Translations under genes and position numbers: made by a program
Notes under the pieces: model-generated
Told to the model about the DNA's origin: nothing
Database searches by the model: none
The model's input: only the letters and a program-made list of their open reading frames with translations
DNA from: Corynebacterium lujinxingii
Lineage (GTDB): Bacteria > Actinomycetota > Actinomycetes > Mycobacteriales > Mycobacteriaceae
DNA length: 64,000 nt
Assembly (NCBI RefSeq): GCF_014490555.1
Contig: NZ_CP061032.1
Coordinates: 1,922,001 to 1,986,000 of the forward strand
Reading direction: 5' to 3'
Shown here: positions 51,247-59,523 of the stretch, in pieces
Layout of the letters: every line of letters begins with the position of its first letter
Position numbering within the stretch: the stretch's first letter is position 1

Positions 51247-52611
51247 ATGGCAAAGAAACCCCGTGTGATCCACACCTGCTCAGAGTGCGGCTACTCCTCC
51301 CCGAAGTGGCTCGGCCGCTGCCCGGAATGCGGGTCGTGGGGCACACTCCAAGAGGAGGCTTCGGTAGCGGCAGCTCCCGGCTCGGTGAAGACGTCGGCGC
51401 TGACCCCGACTGCGCCGGCGACGCCGATCACGAAGGTCAACGCGACCGCGACGCACACAATGCCGTCGGGCATCGGCGAGTTGGACCGGGTGCTCGGCTC
51501 AGGTGTTGTGCCCGGGTCCGTGGTGCTCATGGCCGGCGAGCCGGGCGTGGGCAAGTCCACGCTGCTGCTTGAGGTCGCGTCTCGCTGGGCAGCGATGGAC
51601 GGGCGCAAGGCGTTGTACGTTACCGCCGAGGAATCCGCGGGTCAGGTCCGGGCCCGCGCGGAGCGCACCGGGGCGCTCAAGGACACGTTGTACCTGGCGG
51701 CCGAGTCGAACCTGGACGTCGTGTTCGGCCACGTCGAGCAGGTGAAGCCGTCGCTGCTCATCGTGGACTCTGTGCAGACGATGCACGCTGCAGGAGTGGA
51801 AGGTGTAGCGGGCGGCGTCGCTCAGTCGCGTGCGGTCACCGCCGCGCTGACCACCCTTGCGAAGACGTCGAACCTGCCGATTATCTTGGTCGGGCACGTG
51901 ACCAAAGACGGCAACGTCGCGGGCCCCCGCGTGCTGGAGCACTTGGTGGACGTGGTGTTGAACTTCGAGGGCGACAGGCAGTCGTCGCTGCGCATGCTGC
52001 GTGGCATGAAGAACCGCTTCGGCGCAACGGACGAGGTGGGCTGTTTCGAGCAGACCGCGAGCGGCATCCGGGAGGTGCGAGACCCATCCGGGCTGTTCCT
52101 GTCGCACCGCGGTAAAACTCCAGACGGCTCGGCGGTCACCGTGGCGATGGACGGGGTGCGCCCCATCCTCGCCGAGGTACAGGCGCTGACCGTGGATCCG
52201 GTGAACAAGAGTCCGCGACGCGTGGTCACCGGCCTGGATTTCAACCGGGTTCCGATGGTGCTCGCGGTGCTGCAGGCGCGGTGCGGACAACGCACGAACG
52301 ACAAGGACGCGTACGTGGCCACCGTCGGCGGCGTGAAGATCACAGAGACCGCCACGGATCTCGCGGTGGCGCTGGCGACGTGGTCGAGTCTGCACGAGAC
52401 GCCACTGCCCGCAAAGACGGTGGTCATCGGCGAGGTCGGGCTGGCGGGCGAGCTGCGGCGCGTACCTAACCTCGGGCGCAGGCTGCAAGAAGCTGCGCGG
52501 CTGGGTTACGAAAACGCCATCGTGCCCAGCGGGGACCTGGAGCGTATCGACGGCATGCGGGTGCACCAAGTGTCCACCCTCGGGGAGGCGATAGCGCTGC
52601 TGGCTACGTGA
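51247..52611 (+). CDS. radA: DNA repair protein RadA (Sms)
   Basis: A 454-residue RecA-like branch-migration helicase. A C4 zinc finger (C11, C14, C25, C28; CSECGYSSPKWLGRCPECG) leads the chain. Walker A GEPGVGKST is at 97-105; the RadA-specific MKNRFGATDEVG motif follows. The C-terminal third is a Lon-like domain (TVGGVKITETATDLAVALA). A TATACG box ends 9 nt before the ATG; an in-frame GTG three codons earlier is possible. In mycobacteria disA follows radA; here the next gene is convergent and overlaps by 8 bp. Confidence 0.94.
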   Translation: MAKKPRVIHTCSECGYSSPKWLGRCPECGSWGTLQEEASVAAAPGSVKTSALTPTAPATPITKVNATATHTMPSGIGELDRVLGSGVVPGSVVLMAGEPGVGKSTLLLEVASRWAAMDGRKALYVTAEESAGQVRARAERTGALKDTLYLAAESNLDVVFGHVEQVKPSLLIVDSVQTMHAAGVEGVAGGVAQSRAVTAALTTLAKTSNLPIILVGHVTKDGNVAGPRVLEHLVDVVLNFEGDRQSSLRMLRGMKNRFGATDEVGCFEQTASGIREVRDPSGLFLSHRGKTPDGSAVTVAMDGVRPILAEVQALTVDPVNKSPRRVVTGLDFNRVPMVLAVLQARCGQRTNDKDAYVATVGGVKITETATDLAVALATWSSLHETPLPAKTVVIGEVGLAGELRRVPNLGRRLQEAARLGYENAIVPSGDLERIDGMRVHQVSTLGEAIALLAT

Positions 52612-53269
52612 TGTTGAACGGTGCGGCGTCGGAGGCGTTGTCGCCGATGACGGTGTGCAGGAAGTAGGAGCCCGGCTCGATCGCAGGGCGGTCCTCGCAC
52701 TGCCCCGGCTGGGACACGGTGCCGGACCAGCGCGCCTGGTAGCCCTGCTTCTGCCCCGCCTTGTAGGTCTGGGTGCCGGCGACCACCGGCTCGTAGCAAT
52801 CGGTGTCCGCCCACATCTTTTCGTTGGTGCGCATGTTGTACACCTCGAAGCGCAGGATGTTCTCGTCGAGGTCGATTACGCAGTCGGTGTCGGTGGGGTT
52901 TTCCACCTCCATGTAGAACACCGGCTGGGTGCCCGCGACGTAGGAGGGCTGGTTGGGCATCGCGGTGATACGCAGGTCCTTCAGCTCACACGCGCCGGTG
53001 CGCGCGGGGGCAGCCTCGACGTTGGAGGACGCGACGGGCGCGGGTTCAGAAGGTTCAGACGGTTCCTCCGGCGCGGACACGGTCGGCTCGGTCTCGATGG
53101 TAGAGGCCGGGGCCTCGGAGGCGGTCTCTTCGGCACTGTCGCCACCGCCGCTGCGCGCGACGGCAGACAGGGCCCAAACCAAAAGCGCTACAACCACCAG
53201 GAGGATGACGAGTGCCGCCACGCGGCGGCGCATATAGATCTCCGGGGGCAGTGGGCGCTGGTTCGACAT
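52604..53269 (-). CDS. Membrane-anchored protein of unknown function (near canB)
   Basis: A 221-residue protein. Residues 1-14 are cytoplasmic and basic, 16-37 form one membrane segment (VAALVILLVVVALLVWALS), 40-90 are an extracellular Glu/Pro/Ser/Thr-rich linker, and 93-221 make a beta-rich domain with cysteines at CELKDL, DCVIDL, DCYEP and QCEDR, likely two disulfides. A membrane protein at the same position next to the carbonic anhydrase gene occurs in mycobacteria (Rv3587c region). Function unknown; an envelope role is plausible. Confidence 0.72.
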   Translation of the reverse strand: MSNQRPLPPEIYMRRRVAALVILLVVVALLVWALSAVARSGGGDSAEETASEAPASTIETEPTVSAPEEPSEPSEPAPVASSNVEAAPARTGACELKDLRITAMPNQPSYVAGTQPVFYMEVENPTDTDCVIDLDENILRFEVYNMRTNEKMWADTDCYEPVVAGTQTYKAGQKQGYQARWSGTVSQPGQCEDRPAIEPGSYFLHTVIGDNASDAAPFNIT

Positions 53270-53278
53270 GCCTATAAC

Positions 53279-53899
53279 TTAATCGCCGAAGTTTTCGTAG
53301 GTGGTCTCGACACGGCCGTCGGACAAGCGGTAGCGGGCACCGACGACGCCGAGCTTGCCGGCCTCCAGCGCAATCGCCACAGCCGGCACACGAGTCACAA
53401 TGTGTTCGGCGCCGTTGCGGGCGTGCGCAAATTCGACGTGCTCGCCGCGGATCTTTGATTGCGCGACGGATGGGGCGATCTTTTCCACGAAGACGCGCTC
53501 GAGGCCGGTCGGCATGTCGCCGGACTCAAGAGCCTGCACTGCCGCGCCGACAGCACCGCACTTCTCGTGGGCAAGGAACAGGACGAGGTCCACACCGAGC
53601 CCGTCGACGGCGAACTCAACGGACGCGGCGACGGCCGAGTCAACACAGCCGCCGGCGGTGCGGATGACGAAGATGTCGCCGAAGCCTGCGTCGAAAAGCA
53701 GCTCGACCGGCACACGCGAGTCGGAGCAGCCGACAACGCACACGGCCGGGTTCTGTCCGGAGGTGAGCTGCTGCAGCCTCGCCGTGTCGCGGTTCGGAGC
53801 TGCGGTGTTGCCGGTGGCGAAGCGCTCGTTGCCTTCGCGAAGCAGCTCCCACACCTCGCGGGGCGTGGGGGCTGCTTGGAGTTCAGTAGGAGTTGTCAT
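53279..53899 (-). CDS. Beta-carbonic anhydrase
   Basis: A 206-residue cytoplasmic zinc enzyme hydrating CO2 to bicarbonate. Zinc ligands are C58, H111 and C114 with the Asp-Arg pair D60/R62 (CSDSRVP and HEKCGAV motifs), which mark type II beta-class enzymes. The ATG at 53899 is chosen by homology; a longer frame upstream overlaps the divergent mutY. The arrangement canB-mutY (divergent) is conserved in mycobacteria. Confidence 0.93.
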   Translation of the reverse strand: MTTPTELQAAPTPREVWELLREGNERFATGNTAAPNRDTARLQQLTSGQNPAVCVVGCSDSRVPVELLFDAGFGDIFVIRTAGGCVDSAVAASVEFAVDGLGVDLVLFLAHEKCGAVGAAVQALESGDMPTGLERVFVEKIAPSVAQSKIRGEHVEFAHARNGAEHIVTRVPAVAIALEAGKLGVVGARYRLSDGRVETTYENFGD

Positions 53900-53921
53900 A
53901 CCCGCTATTGTTGCATGCATT

Positions 53922-54779
53922 GTGCACAATATTTGCCCGAACAACGTGGTTAATTGGTTCCACGCGCACGCCCGCGACCTGCCGTGGCGCGCGGCTGACA
54001 CGACGCCGTGGGGTGTGCTGGTCAGCGAGGTGATGAGCCACCAAACGCAGGTGGAACGCGTCGCACCCATCTGGGTGGAGTGGATGGACCGCTGGCCCAC
54101 CCCCGAGGCGTTTGCGCAGGCGCGTATCGACGACATCTTGCGTGCCTGGGCCAACCTCGGCTACCCACGGCGCGCGTTGCGGTTGAGGCAGTGTGCGCAG
54201 GTGGTCGTCGATAAGCATGGCGGCGTGGTGCCTGACGACGTCGACGAGCTGCTGGCGCTGCCCGGCATCGGCGACTACACCGCGCGCGCCGTGGCATGTT
54301 TCGCGTACGGCAAGAATGTGCCGGTGGTGGACACGAACGTCCGACGCGTGGTTTCACGAATGGAGCGTGGCGAGGCGCTGGGTGTGCCCGGCAAGAAAGA
54401 GATCGAGGAGGTTGCGAAGCTTCTGCCCGAGGAGGACGGCCCCATGTTTTCCGCCGGTTTGATGGAACTGGGCGCGCTGGTGTGCACGTCGAAGGCGCCG
54501 AAGTGTGAGGTGTGCCCGCTGTCCGAGAGGTGCGCCTGGCTTGAGGCGGGCAAACCCGAGCCGGAGCAGCAGAAGCGGTCGCAACGTTTCGCGGGCACGG
54601 ACCGCCAGGTGCGCGGCAAGATCATGAAGGTGTTGCGTGAGGCGGAAAGCCCGGTCGAGCAGGCGGTTATCGACGCCGTGTGGCCGGATGCGGCCCAGCG
54701 CTCTCGCGCACTGTTCTCCCTGCTTGAGGACGGTCTAGCCGAGCAAGATGAGCGCGGCTACTTCCACTTGCCGCGGTAG
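53922..54779 (+). CDS. mutY: A/G-specific adenine glycosylase MutY
   Basis: A 285-residue base-excision repair glycosylase that removes adenine paired with 8-oxoguanine. The catalytic Glu is in SEVMSHQTQVERV; the HhH motif with its Asp is LPGIGDYTARAVACFAYGKNVPVVDTN in two parts. The [4Fe-4S] ligands follow C-x6-C-x2-C-x5-C (CTSKAPKCEVCPLSERC). GTG at 53922 follows a TATTGT box by 11 nt; a GTG at 53946 is an alternative. The C-terminal domain is short, lacking much of the MutT-like part. It overlaps a DUF4236 gene by 22 bp. Confidence 0.9.
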   Translation: MHNICPNNVVNWFHAHARDLPWRAADTTPWGVLVSEVMSHQTQVERVAPIWVEWMDRWPTPEAFAQARIDDILRAWANLGYPRRALRLRQCAQVVVDKHGGVVPDDVDELLALPGIGDYTARAVACFAYGKNVPVVDTNVRRVVSRMERGEALGVPGKKEIEEVAKLLPEEDGPMFSAGLMELGALVCTSKAPKCEVCPLSERCAWLEAGKPEPEQQKRSQRFAGTDRQVRGKIMKVLREAESPVEQAVIDAVWPDAAQRSRALFSLLEDGLAEQDERGYFHLPR

Positions 54780-54928
54780 GTCAGGCCGCCGGGTAGTTTC
54801 ACCCACACGCCGCCGCGGGAGTTGACGGTCACAGGGCCGAAGCGTTTCGAGGTGGAGACACCGGACCCAGAATAGTTCAGCCAGCTGTCTTTGCTCAGCT
54901 TCTTGCGCTTGCGGTACTGGAAACCCAT
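54758..54928 (-). CDS. DUF4236 mini-protein, 56 residues
   Basis: A 56-residue open frame on the minus strand. It reads MGFQYRKRKKLSK at the start, then LNYSGSGVSTSK, VTVNSRGGVWVKLPGG and a basic end. This matches the DUF4236 pattern (short N-terminal basic strand, SGxGVS, NSRGG...). Such proteins are small, beta-rich and of unknown function, often attached to larger domains. Its 3' end overlaps mutY by 22 bp and its start lies 24 bp from the divergent lipase start. Confidence 0.75.
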   Translation of the reverse strand: MGFQYRKRKKLSKDSWLNYSGSGVSTSKRFGPVTVNSRGGVWVKLPGGLTYRGKWK

Positions 54929-54952
54929 GTGGAGAAGGATACACTGCTTAGC

Positions 54953-56374
54953 GTGCGTAAACGTTGGTCTGTCCTGGCTATCCCGCTGCTGCTTGCCCCC
55001 TACGCGCAGGCGGAAGATTTGAGTGCGGATGCGTTGTCATCGTTGTCGTCGGTGGGGTCGTCGACACGCGAAGTTGTGCGCGACGCATCCTCTCTGTCGT
55101 CCATGCCGGAGTTGTCGTCGCAGGTGCTCGACGGCGTCGCAGGCGAGGTGATCGGCGCGCTCGACGACATACAGCGCGTCCCCGGCTCCAACGGCAGGCG
55201 CATCCGCTACACCTCCACCAACGAGCGCGGCGAGAAAGTGCCGGTCACCGGCGCGTTTTACAAGAAGCGTTTCGCGAAAGGTGTCATCGCACTCGCCCCG
55301 GGCACGCGTGGTCTCGGCGACCAGTGTGCGCCGTCAGCTGGCGCGTCGATGCTGCTGCGGATCGAGGACGACACGATCAACGTCAACTACGAGGCACCGA
55401 TCGTGCAAATGCTTCTCGACGAGGGCTACTCCGTCGTGGTCACCGACTACATCGGACTCGGCACCGAGGGCCTGCACACGTACCTGAACAGGGTTGATCA
55501 GGGGCACGCGCTTATCGACGCCGCCCGCGCCGTAGCAAAACCCGGCGAAAAAGTCGGCTTCTGGGGCTACTCCCAAGGCGGCGGGGCCGCAGCCGCCGCA
55601 GCCGAACTTGTCGACGACTACGCCCCCGAACTCAACGTCATGGGCACCTTCTCCGGCGCTCCCCCAGCCGACCCGCTGGCGGTGCTGGAGCAGGGCACAA
55701 CTGCACTGCTCACCCCAGTCGCCGGGTTCGCCGCGGCGAGCTACATGGAGAGCTACCCCGAGTACCGCGAGGCGATGAACGAGCACCTCACCGACGACGG
55801 AAAGGAATGGCTCGAGGGGCTGAAAACATCGTGCGTTGTGGATGCGTCGCGTAACGCGCCGGGCGATTTTAGTGCGTTGTTTGTTTCCGGCGAATCGTTT
55901 GCTGAGGTGGTGCACTCCGACGAGCGACTGGGCAAGTACCTGGAGCTGAACAAGGTGGGCAAAGTTGCTCCGTCGGCGCCGATCATGGTGATGACGAACC
56001 CTGACGACGACCTCGTTCCCGAGCCGCAGGCCACCCAACTCGCGGCCGATTACTGCGCGTTGGGCGCCGATGTGGAGTACCGCCGCGCGGTTATTCCCGG
56101 TTCGCCTACGCAACCACTGTCGTCCGGATCGTCGGTGCTGACGGTTCGAGCTCCCGGCTCCGGTCACGCAGCGCCGTTGCTGCTGCAGACAGGGAAGGTC
56201 ATCGATTGGATGGATGACCGCTTCGCGGCGAAGCCCATGAAACGGGTGTGCCCCTCCGACTACCCCGACTACGAGGTGGTGGAGGGGCTCAACGCGGTGG
56301 AGATTACCGTTCTTGTCCTCGGCATTCTCGCTGCTGTGGGGGCTCTTTACCCCCACATCCAGCCGTACCTTTAG
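54953..56374 (+). CDS. Secretory lipase / alpha-beta hydrolase with C-terminal membrane anchor
   Basis: A 473-residue exported enzyme of the secretory-lipase (LIP) family. A signal peptide (cleavage near AQA) is followed by a Ser-rich stretch of about 40 residues. The nucleophile is in GFWGYSQGGGAAA, the acid probably in NPDDDLVPEPQA and the histidine in PGSGHAAPLL. The C terminus has one hydrophobic segment (ITVLVLGILAAVGALYP), so the protein is probably membrane-tethered outside the cell. GTG at 54953 is chosen because TACACT ends 7 nt before it (leaderless). It overlaps the clpC 3' end by 4 bp. Confidence 0.85.
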   Translation: MRKRWSVLAIPLLLAPYAQAEDLSADALSSLSSVGSSTREVVRDASSLSSMPELSSQVLDGVAGEVIGALDDIQRVPGSNGRRIRYTSTNERGEKVPVTGAFYKKRFAKGVIALAPGTRGLGDQCAPSAGASMLLRIEDDTINVNYEAPIVQMLLDEGYSVVVTDYIGLGTEGLHTYLNRVDQGHALIDAARAVAKPGEKVGFWGYSQGGGAAAAAAELVDDYAPELNVMGTFSGAPPADPLAVLEQGTTALLTPVAGFAAASYMESYPEYREAMNEHLTDDGKEWLEGLKTSCVVDASRNAPGDFSALFVSGESFAEVVHSDERLGKYLELNKVGKVAPSAPIMVMTNPDDDLVPEPQATQLAADYCALGADVEYRRAVIPGSPTQPLSSGSSVLTVRAPGSGHAAPLLLQTGKVIDWMDDRFAAKPMKRVCPSDYPDYEVVEGLNAVEITVLVLGILAAVGALYPHIQPYL

Positions 56375-59091
56375 ACCGGTTCCGGCCCCTCACCCCTCTC
56401 AGGGGTTTCCGGCTCGGTATCGCGCTCGTCCGGGAACTCGGAGGCTTCGGTCTCCGGCTCGGCGGCCTTCGGCGCGATGTCGCGGACTTCTTCTTCCGGC
56501 TCGACGTCGAAAGCCTCAGTCGGCAGCGGGCGCGGGCGCGGGGTGAACGTGAACGTTGCGTCCGGCGCGGCCTTGCCGCGGTCCTTGCGCGCCGTTTCGA
56601 CGTCGCCGTCCCAGCCCTCGACGTCCACGGTGATGATCTCGCCGGCGCCAATCTCGCCAAAGAGGATCTTCTCCGAGAGCACGTCCTCGATCTCGCGCTG
56701 AATCGTGCGACGCAGCGGACGGGCACCCAGCACCGGGTCGAAACCGCGGACCGCGAGCAGGTTCTTCGCGTTTTCGGTCAACTCGATGCCCATGTCCTGC
56801 GCGGCCAGGTTCTTGTCCACGCGGGAGATAAGCAGGTCCACCATCTGCACGATCTCGTCTTGGCTGAGCTGCTTGAACACCACGATCTCGTCGATACGGT
56901 TCAGGAACTCAGGGCGGAAGTGCTTCTTCAGCTCGTCGTTGACCTTGCCCTTCATGCGCTCGTACTGCGCCTCGGCGTCCGTGGCGGTATCGCCCGTGAA
57001 GCCCAGGCCAACCGGCTTGGAGATGTCCGAAGTACCCAGGTTGGAGGTGAAAATCAGCACCGTATTCTTGAAGTCCACGTTGCGGCCCTGGCCGTCGGTG
57101 ACGTGGCCTTCCTCCAGCACCTGGAGCAGGGTGTTGTAAATCTCCTTGTGGGCCTTCTCGATCTCGTCGAAAAGCACGACGCTAAACGGCTTACGGCGCA
57201 CCTTCTCGGTGAGCTGGCCGCCCTCCTCGTAGCCGACGTATCCCGGAGGGGCACCGAACAGGCGGGAGGCGGTGAAGCGGTCGTGGAACTCGCCCATGTC
57301 CACCTGGATCAGGGAGTCGTCGTCGCCGAAGAGGAACTCCGCGAGCGCCTTCGACAGCTCGGTCTTACCAACACCGGACGGGCCGGCGAAGATGAAGGAA
57401 CCGGACGGACGGTTCGGGTCCTTCAGGCCTGCACGCGTGCGGCGGATGGAACGGGAGACCGCCTTGACGGCCTCGTCCTGGCCGATGATGCGTTTGTGCA
57501 GCTCGGTTTCCATATTGAGCAGACGGTTCGACTCGCTCTCGGTGAGCTTGAACACCGGGATGCCCGTCCAGTGGGCGAGCACATCCGCGATCTGCTCCTC
57601 GCCGACCTCGGCAATGTCCTCGAGGTCGTCCGAGCGCCACTTCTTCTCTTTATCCGCCCGCTCCTCGGTGAGCTTGCGCTCGGTCTCGCGCAGGCTCGCG
57701 GCCTTCTCGAAGTCCTGGGCATCGATCGCCGCTTCCTTTTCCTTGCGCACCTCGGCGATGCGGTCGTCGACCTCGCGCAGGGAATCCGGGGCGGTCATGC
57801 GCTTGATGCGCAGGCGCGCGCCGGCCTCATCGAGCAGGTCGACGGCCTTATCCGGCAGGAAACGGTCGTTGATGTAGCGGTCCGACAGCGCCGCCGCGGC
57901 CTTGAGCGCGTCGTCGGTGTAGGACACGCGGTGGTGTGCCTCGTAGCGGTCGCGAAGCCCCTTGAGGATCTTGACAGTGTCCTCGAGCGACGGCTCGTCG
58001 ACCTGCACCGGCTGGAAGCGACGCTCGAGTGCCGCGTCCTTTTCAATGTGCTTGCGGTACTCATCGAGCGTGGTCGCACCGATGGTCTGGAGCTCGCCGC
58101 GAGCCAGCTTCGGCTTCAGCAGCGAGGCAGCGTCGATGGCGCCTTCGGCGGCACCTGCGCCGACGAGGGTATGGATCTCGTCGATGAACAGGATGATGTC
58201 GCCGCGCTGGTTGATCTCCTTGAGCACCTTCTTCAGGCGCTCCTCGAAGTCGCCGCGGTAACGGGAACCGGCCACCAGCGAGCCCAAGTCCAGCGAGTAG
58301 ACCTGCTTGTCCTTCAGGGTCTCCGGCACGTTGCCGTTGGCAATGTCGAGCGCCAGGCCCTCCACGACCGCGGTCTTACCCACGCCCGGCTCACCAATGA
58401 GTACCGGGTTGTTCTTGGTGCGGCGTGACAGCACCTGCATGACGCGCTCGATCTCCTTGTCGCGTCCGACAACCGGGTCGAGCTTGCCTTCCTTCGCAGC
58501 CGCGGTGAGGTTGCGGCCGAACTGGTCGAGCACCAGCGAGTTGGAACGCTCGCCGCCCTGCGGGCCGCCGCCTGAGCGGTTACCGCCGGCACCAGCGCCG
58601 GCGAAGCCCGGGTTGCCGCCCTGCGGGGACTCCGGGTTCTGGCCCTCGCCGCCCTCGTAACCGGACAGCAGCTGGATCACTTGCTGGCGCACACGCGGCA
58701 GATCCGCACCCAGCTTGATCAGCACCTGGGCTGCCACGCCGTCGCCCTCACGGATGAGGCCGAGCAGCAGGAACTCGGTGCCGATGTACTTGTGGCCCAT
58801 CTGCAGACCCTCACGCAGGGAAAGCTCGAGGACCTTCTTGGCACGCGGGGTAAACGGGATGTGGCCGGTCACCGGCTGGGTGCCGTGACCGATGATGTCG
58901 ATGACCTCGCGGCGCACATCCTCGAGGTTGATGCCCATGGACTCGAGGGCCTTCGCAGCGACACCCTCGCCTTCCTTAATCAGGCCGAGCAGGATGTGCT
59001 CGGTGCCCATGTAGTTGTGATTGAGCGCGCGCGCTTCCTCCTGCGCCAGGACGATGACGCGACGGGCCCGGTCGGTAAACCGCTCGAACAT
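56371..59091 (-). CDS. clpC: ATP-dependent Clp protease ATP-binding subunit ClpC
   Basis: A 906-residue AAA+ unfoldase feeding ClpP. The N domain (about 1-150) carries two Clp repeats (FTDRARRVIVLAQEEA...). D1 has Walker A GEPGVGKT and the IDEIHTLVGAG Walker B; a UVR-like coiled coil (EKEAAIDAQDFEKAASLRETERKL in part) lies in the middle. D2 has GPSGVGKTELSKALA and FDEIEKAHKEI. The C terminus has an extra tail of about 60 acidic residues (EPEEEVRDIAPKAAEPETEAS), longer than mycobacterial ClpC1. No clear ClgR site was found upstream. Confidence 0.96.
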   Translation of the reverse strand: MFERFTDRARRVIVLAQEEARALNHNYMGTEHILLGLIKEGEGVAAKALESMGINLEDVRREVIDIIGHGTQPVTGHIPFTPRAKKVLELSLREGLQMGHKYIGTEFLLLGLIREGDGVAAQVLIKLGADLPRVRQQVIQLLSGYEGGEGQNPESPQGGNPGFAGAGAGGNRSGGGPQGGERSNSLVLDQFGRNLTAAAKEGKLDPVVGRDKEIERVMQVLSRRTKNNPVLIGEPGVGKTAVVEGLALDIANGNVPETLKDKQVYSLDLGSLVAGSRYRGDFEERLKKVLKEINQRGDIILFIDEIHTLVGAGAAEGAIDAASLLKPKLARGELQTIGATTLDEYRKHIEKDAALERRFQPVQVDEPSLEDTVKILKGLRDRYEAHHRVSYTDDALKAAAALSDRYINDRFLPDKAVDLLDEAGARLRIKRMTAPDSLREVDDRIAEVRKEKEAAIDAQDFEKAASLRETERKLTEERADKEKKWRSDDLEDIAEVGEEQIADVLAHWTGIPVFKLTESESNRLLNMETELHKRIIGQDEAVKAVSRSIRRTRAGLKDPNRPSGSFIFAGPSGVGKTELSKALAEFLFGDDDSLIQVDMGEFHDRFTASRLFGAPPGYVGYEEGGQLTEKVRRKPFSVVLFDEIEKAHKEIYNTLLQVLEEGHVTDGQGRNVDFKNTVLIFTSNLGTSDISKPVGLGFTGDTATDAEAQYERMKGKVNDELKKHFRPEFLNRIDEIVVFKQLSQDEIVQMVDLLISRVDKNLAAQDMGIELTENAKNLLAVRGFDPVLGARPLRRTIQREIEDVLSEKILFGEIGAGEIITVDVEGWDGDVETARKDRGKAAPDATFTFTPRPRPLPTEAFDVEPEEEVRDIAPKAAEPETEASEFPDERDTEPETPERGEGPEPV

Positions 59092-59223
59092 GTGGCTGAC
59101 CCCTTCTCTTGCTAAAAATCGTTGTCCACAACCATAACGCCGGGGCGCGACATCACTTCCAGCGTTTTGGGGTGCGGGGGCGTGGGGTCGTCGATAAGCA
59201 CTGCTCAGAGGGGATGTTCACCC

Positions 59224-59523
59224 TTAGCGAACAGGCAGAAAGTACACGTTTTCATGCAGCTTGCAGCCCGGATTAAACGGGTGGCCGCACGAGGGGCACG
59301 AAGCGCCGTACTCGGCGTAAGTCATGCGGTGCCCACACGCGCCGCACATGATCGAGCGCGCACGCTTATCGACGCCCACAAACCGGTGATCCGCCAACTC
59401 GTCGTGGCACAGCGAACAGGCCCACAACTTGTTACACGCCCCGCACGTGTTGGCGACGACATCGACCTCCGAATGCCAGTGCGCGCACCGGCCCTGCGGG
59501 TCGACGTCGACGCCGTGGATCAC
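59224..59523 (-). CDS. CHY zinc-finger protein
   Basis: A 99-residue small protein of the zf-CHY family. It has 11 cysteines and several histidines arranged as zinc knuckles: CAHWHSEVD, CGACNKLWACSLCHDE, CGACGHRMTY and CPSCGHPFNPGC. These probably bind three zinc ions. In eukaryotes CHY domains occur in E3 ligases, but bacterial single-domain versions are uncharacterised. The GTG start overlaps the ptsI stop (GTGA), so its translation depends on ptsI. It precedes clpC on the same strand by 132 bp. Link to PTS regulation is unproven. Confidence 0.82.
   Translation of the reverse strand: MIHGVDVDPQGRCAHWHSEVDVVANTCGACNKLWACSLCHDELADHRFVGVDKRARSIMCGACGHRMTYAEYGASCPSCGHPFNPGCKLHENVYFLPVR

Noticed and set aside
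59092..59223. ClgR operator upstream of clpC
   Set aside because: CGC and GCG elements occur near 59150 but with spacings of 4 or 6 bp and not the expected 5, and no flanking bases match.
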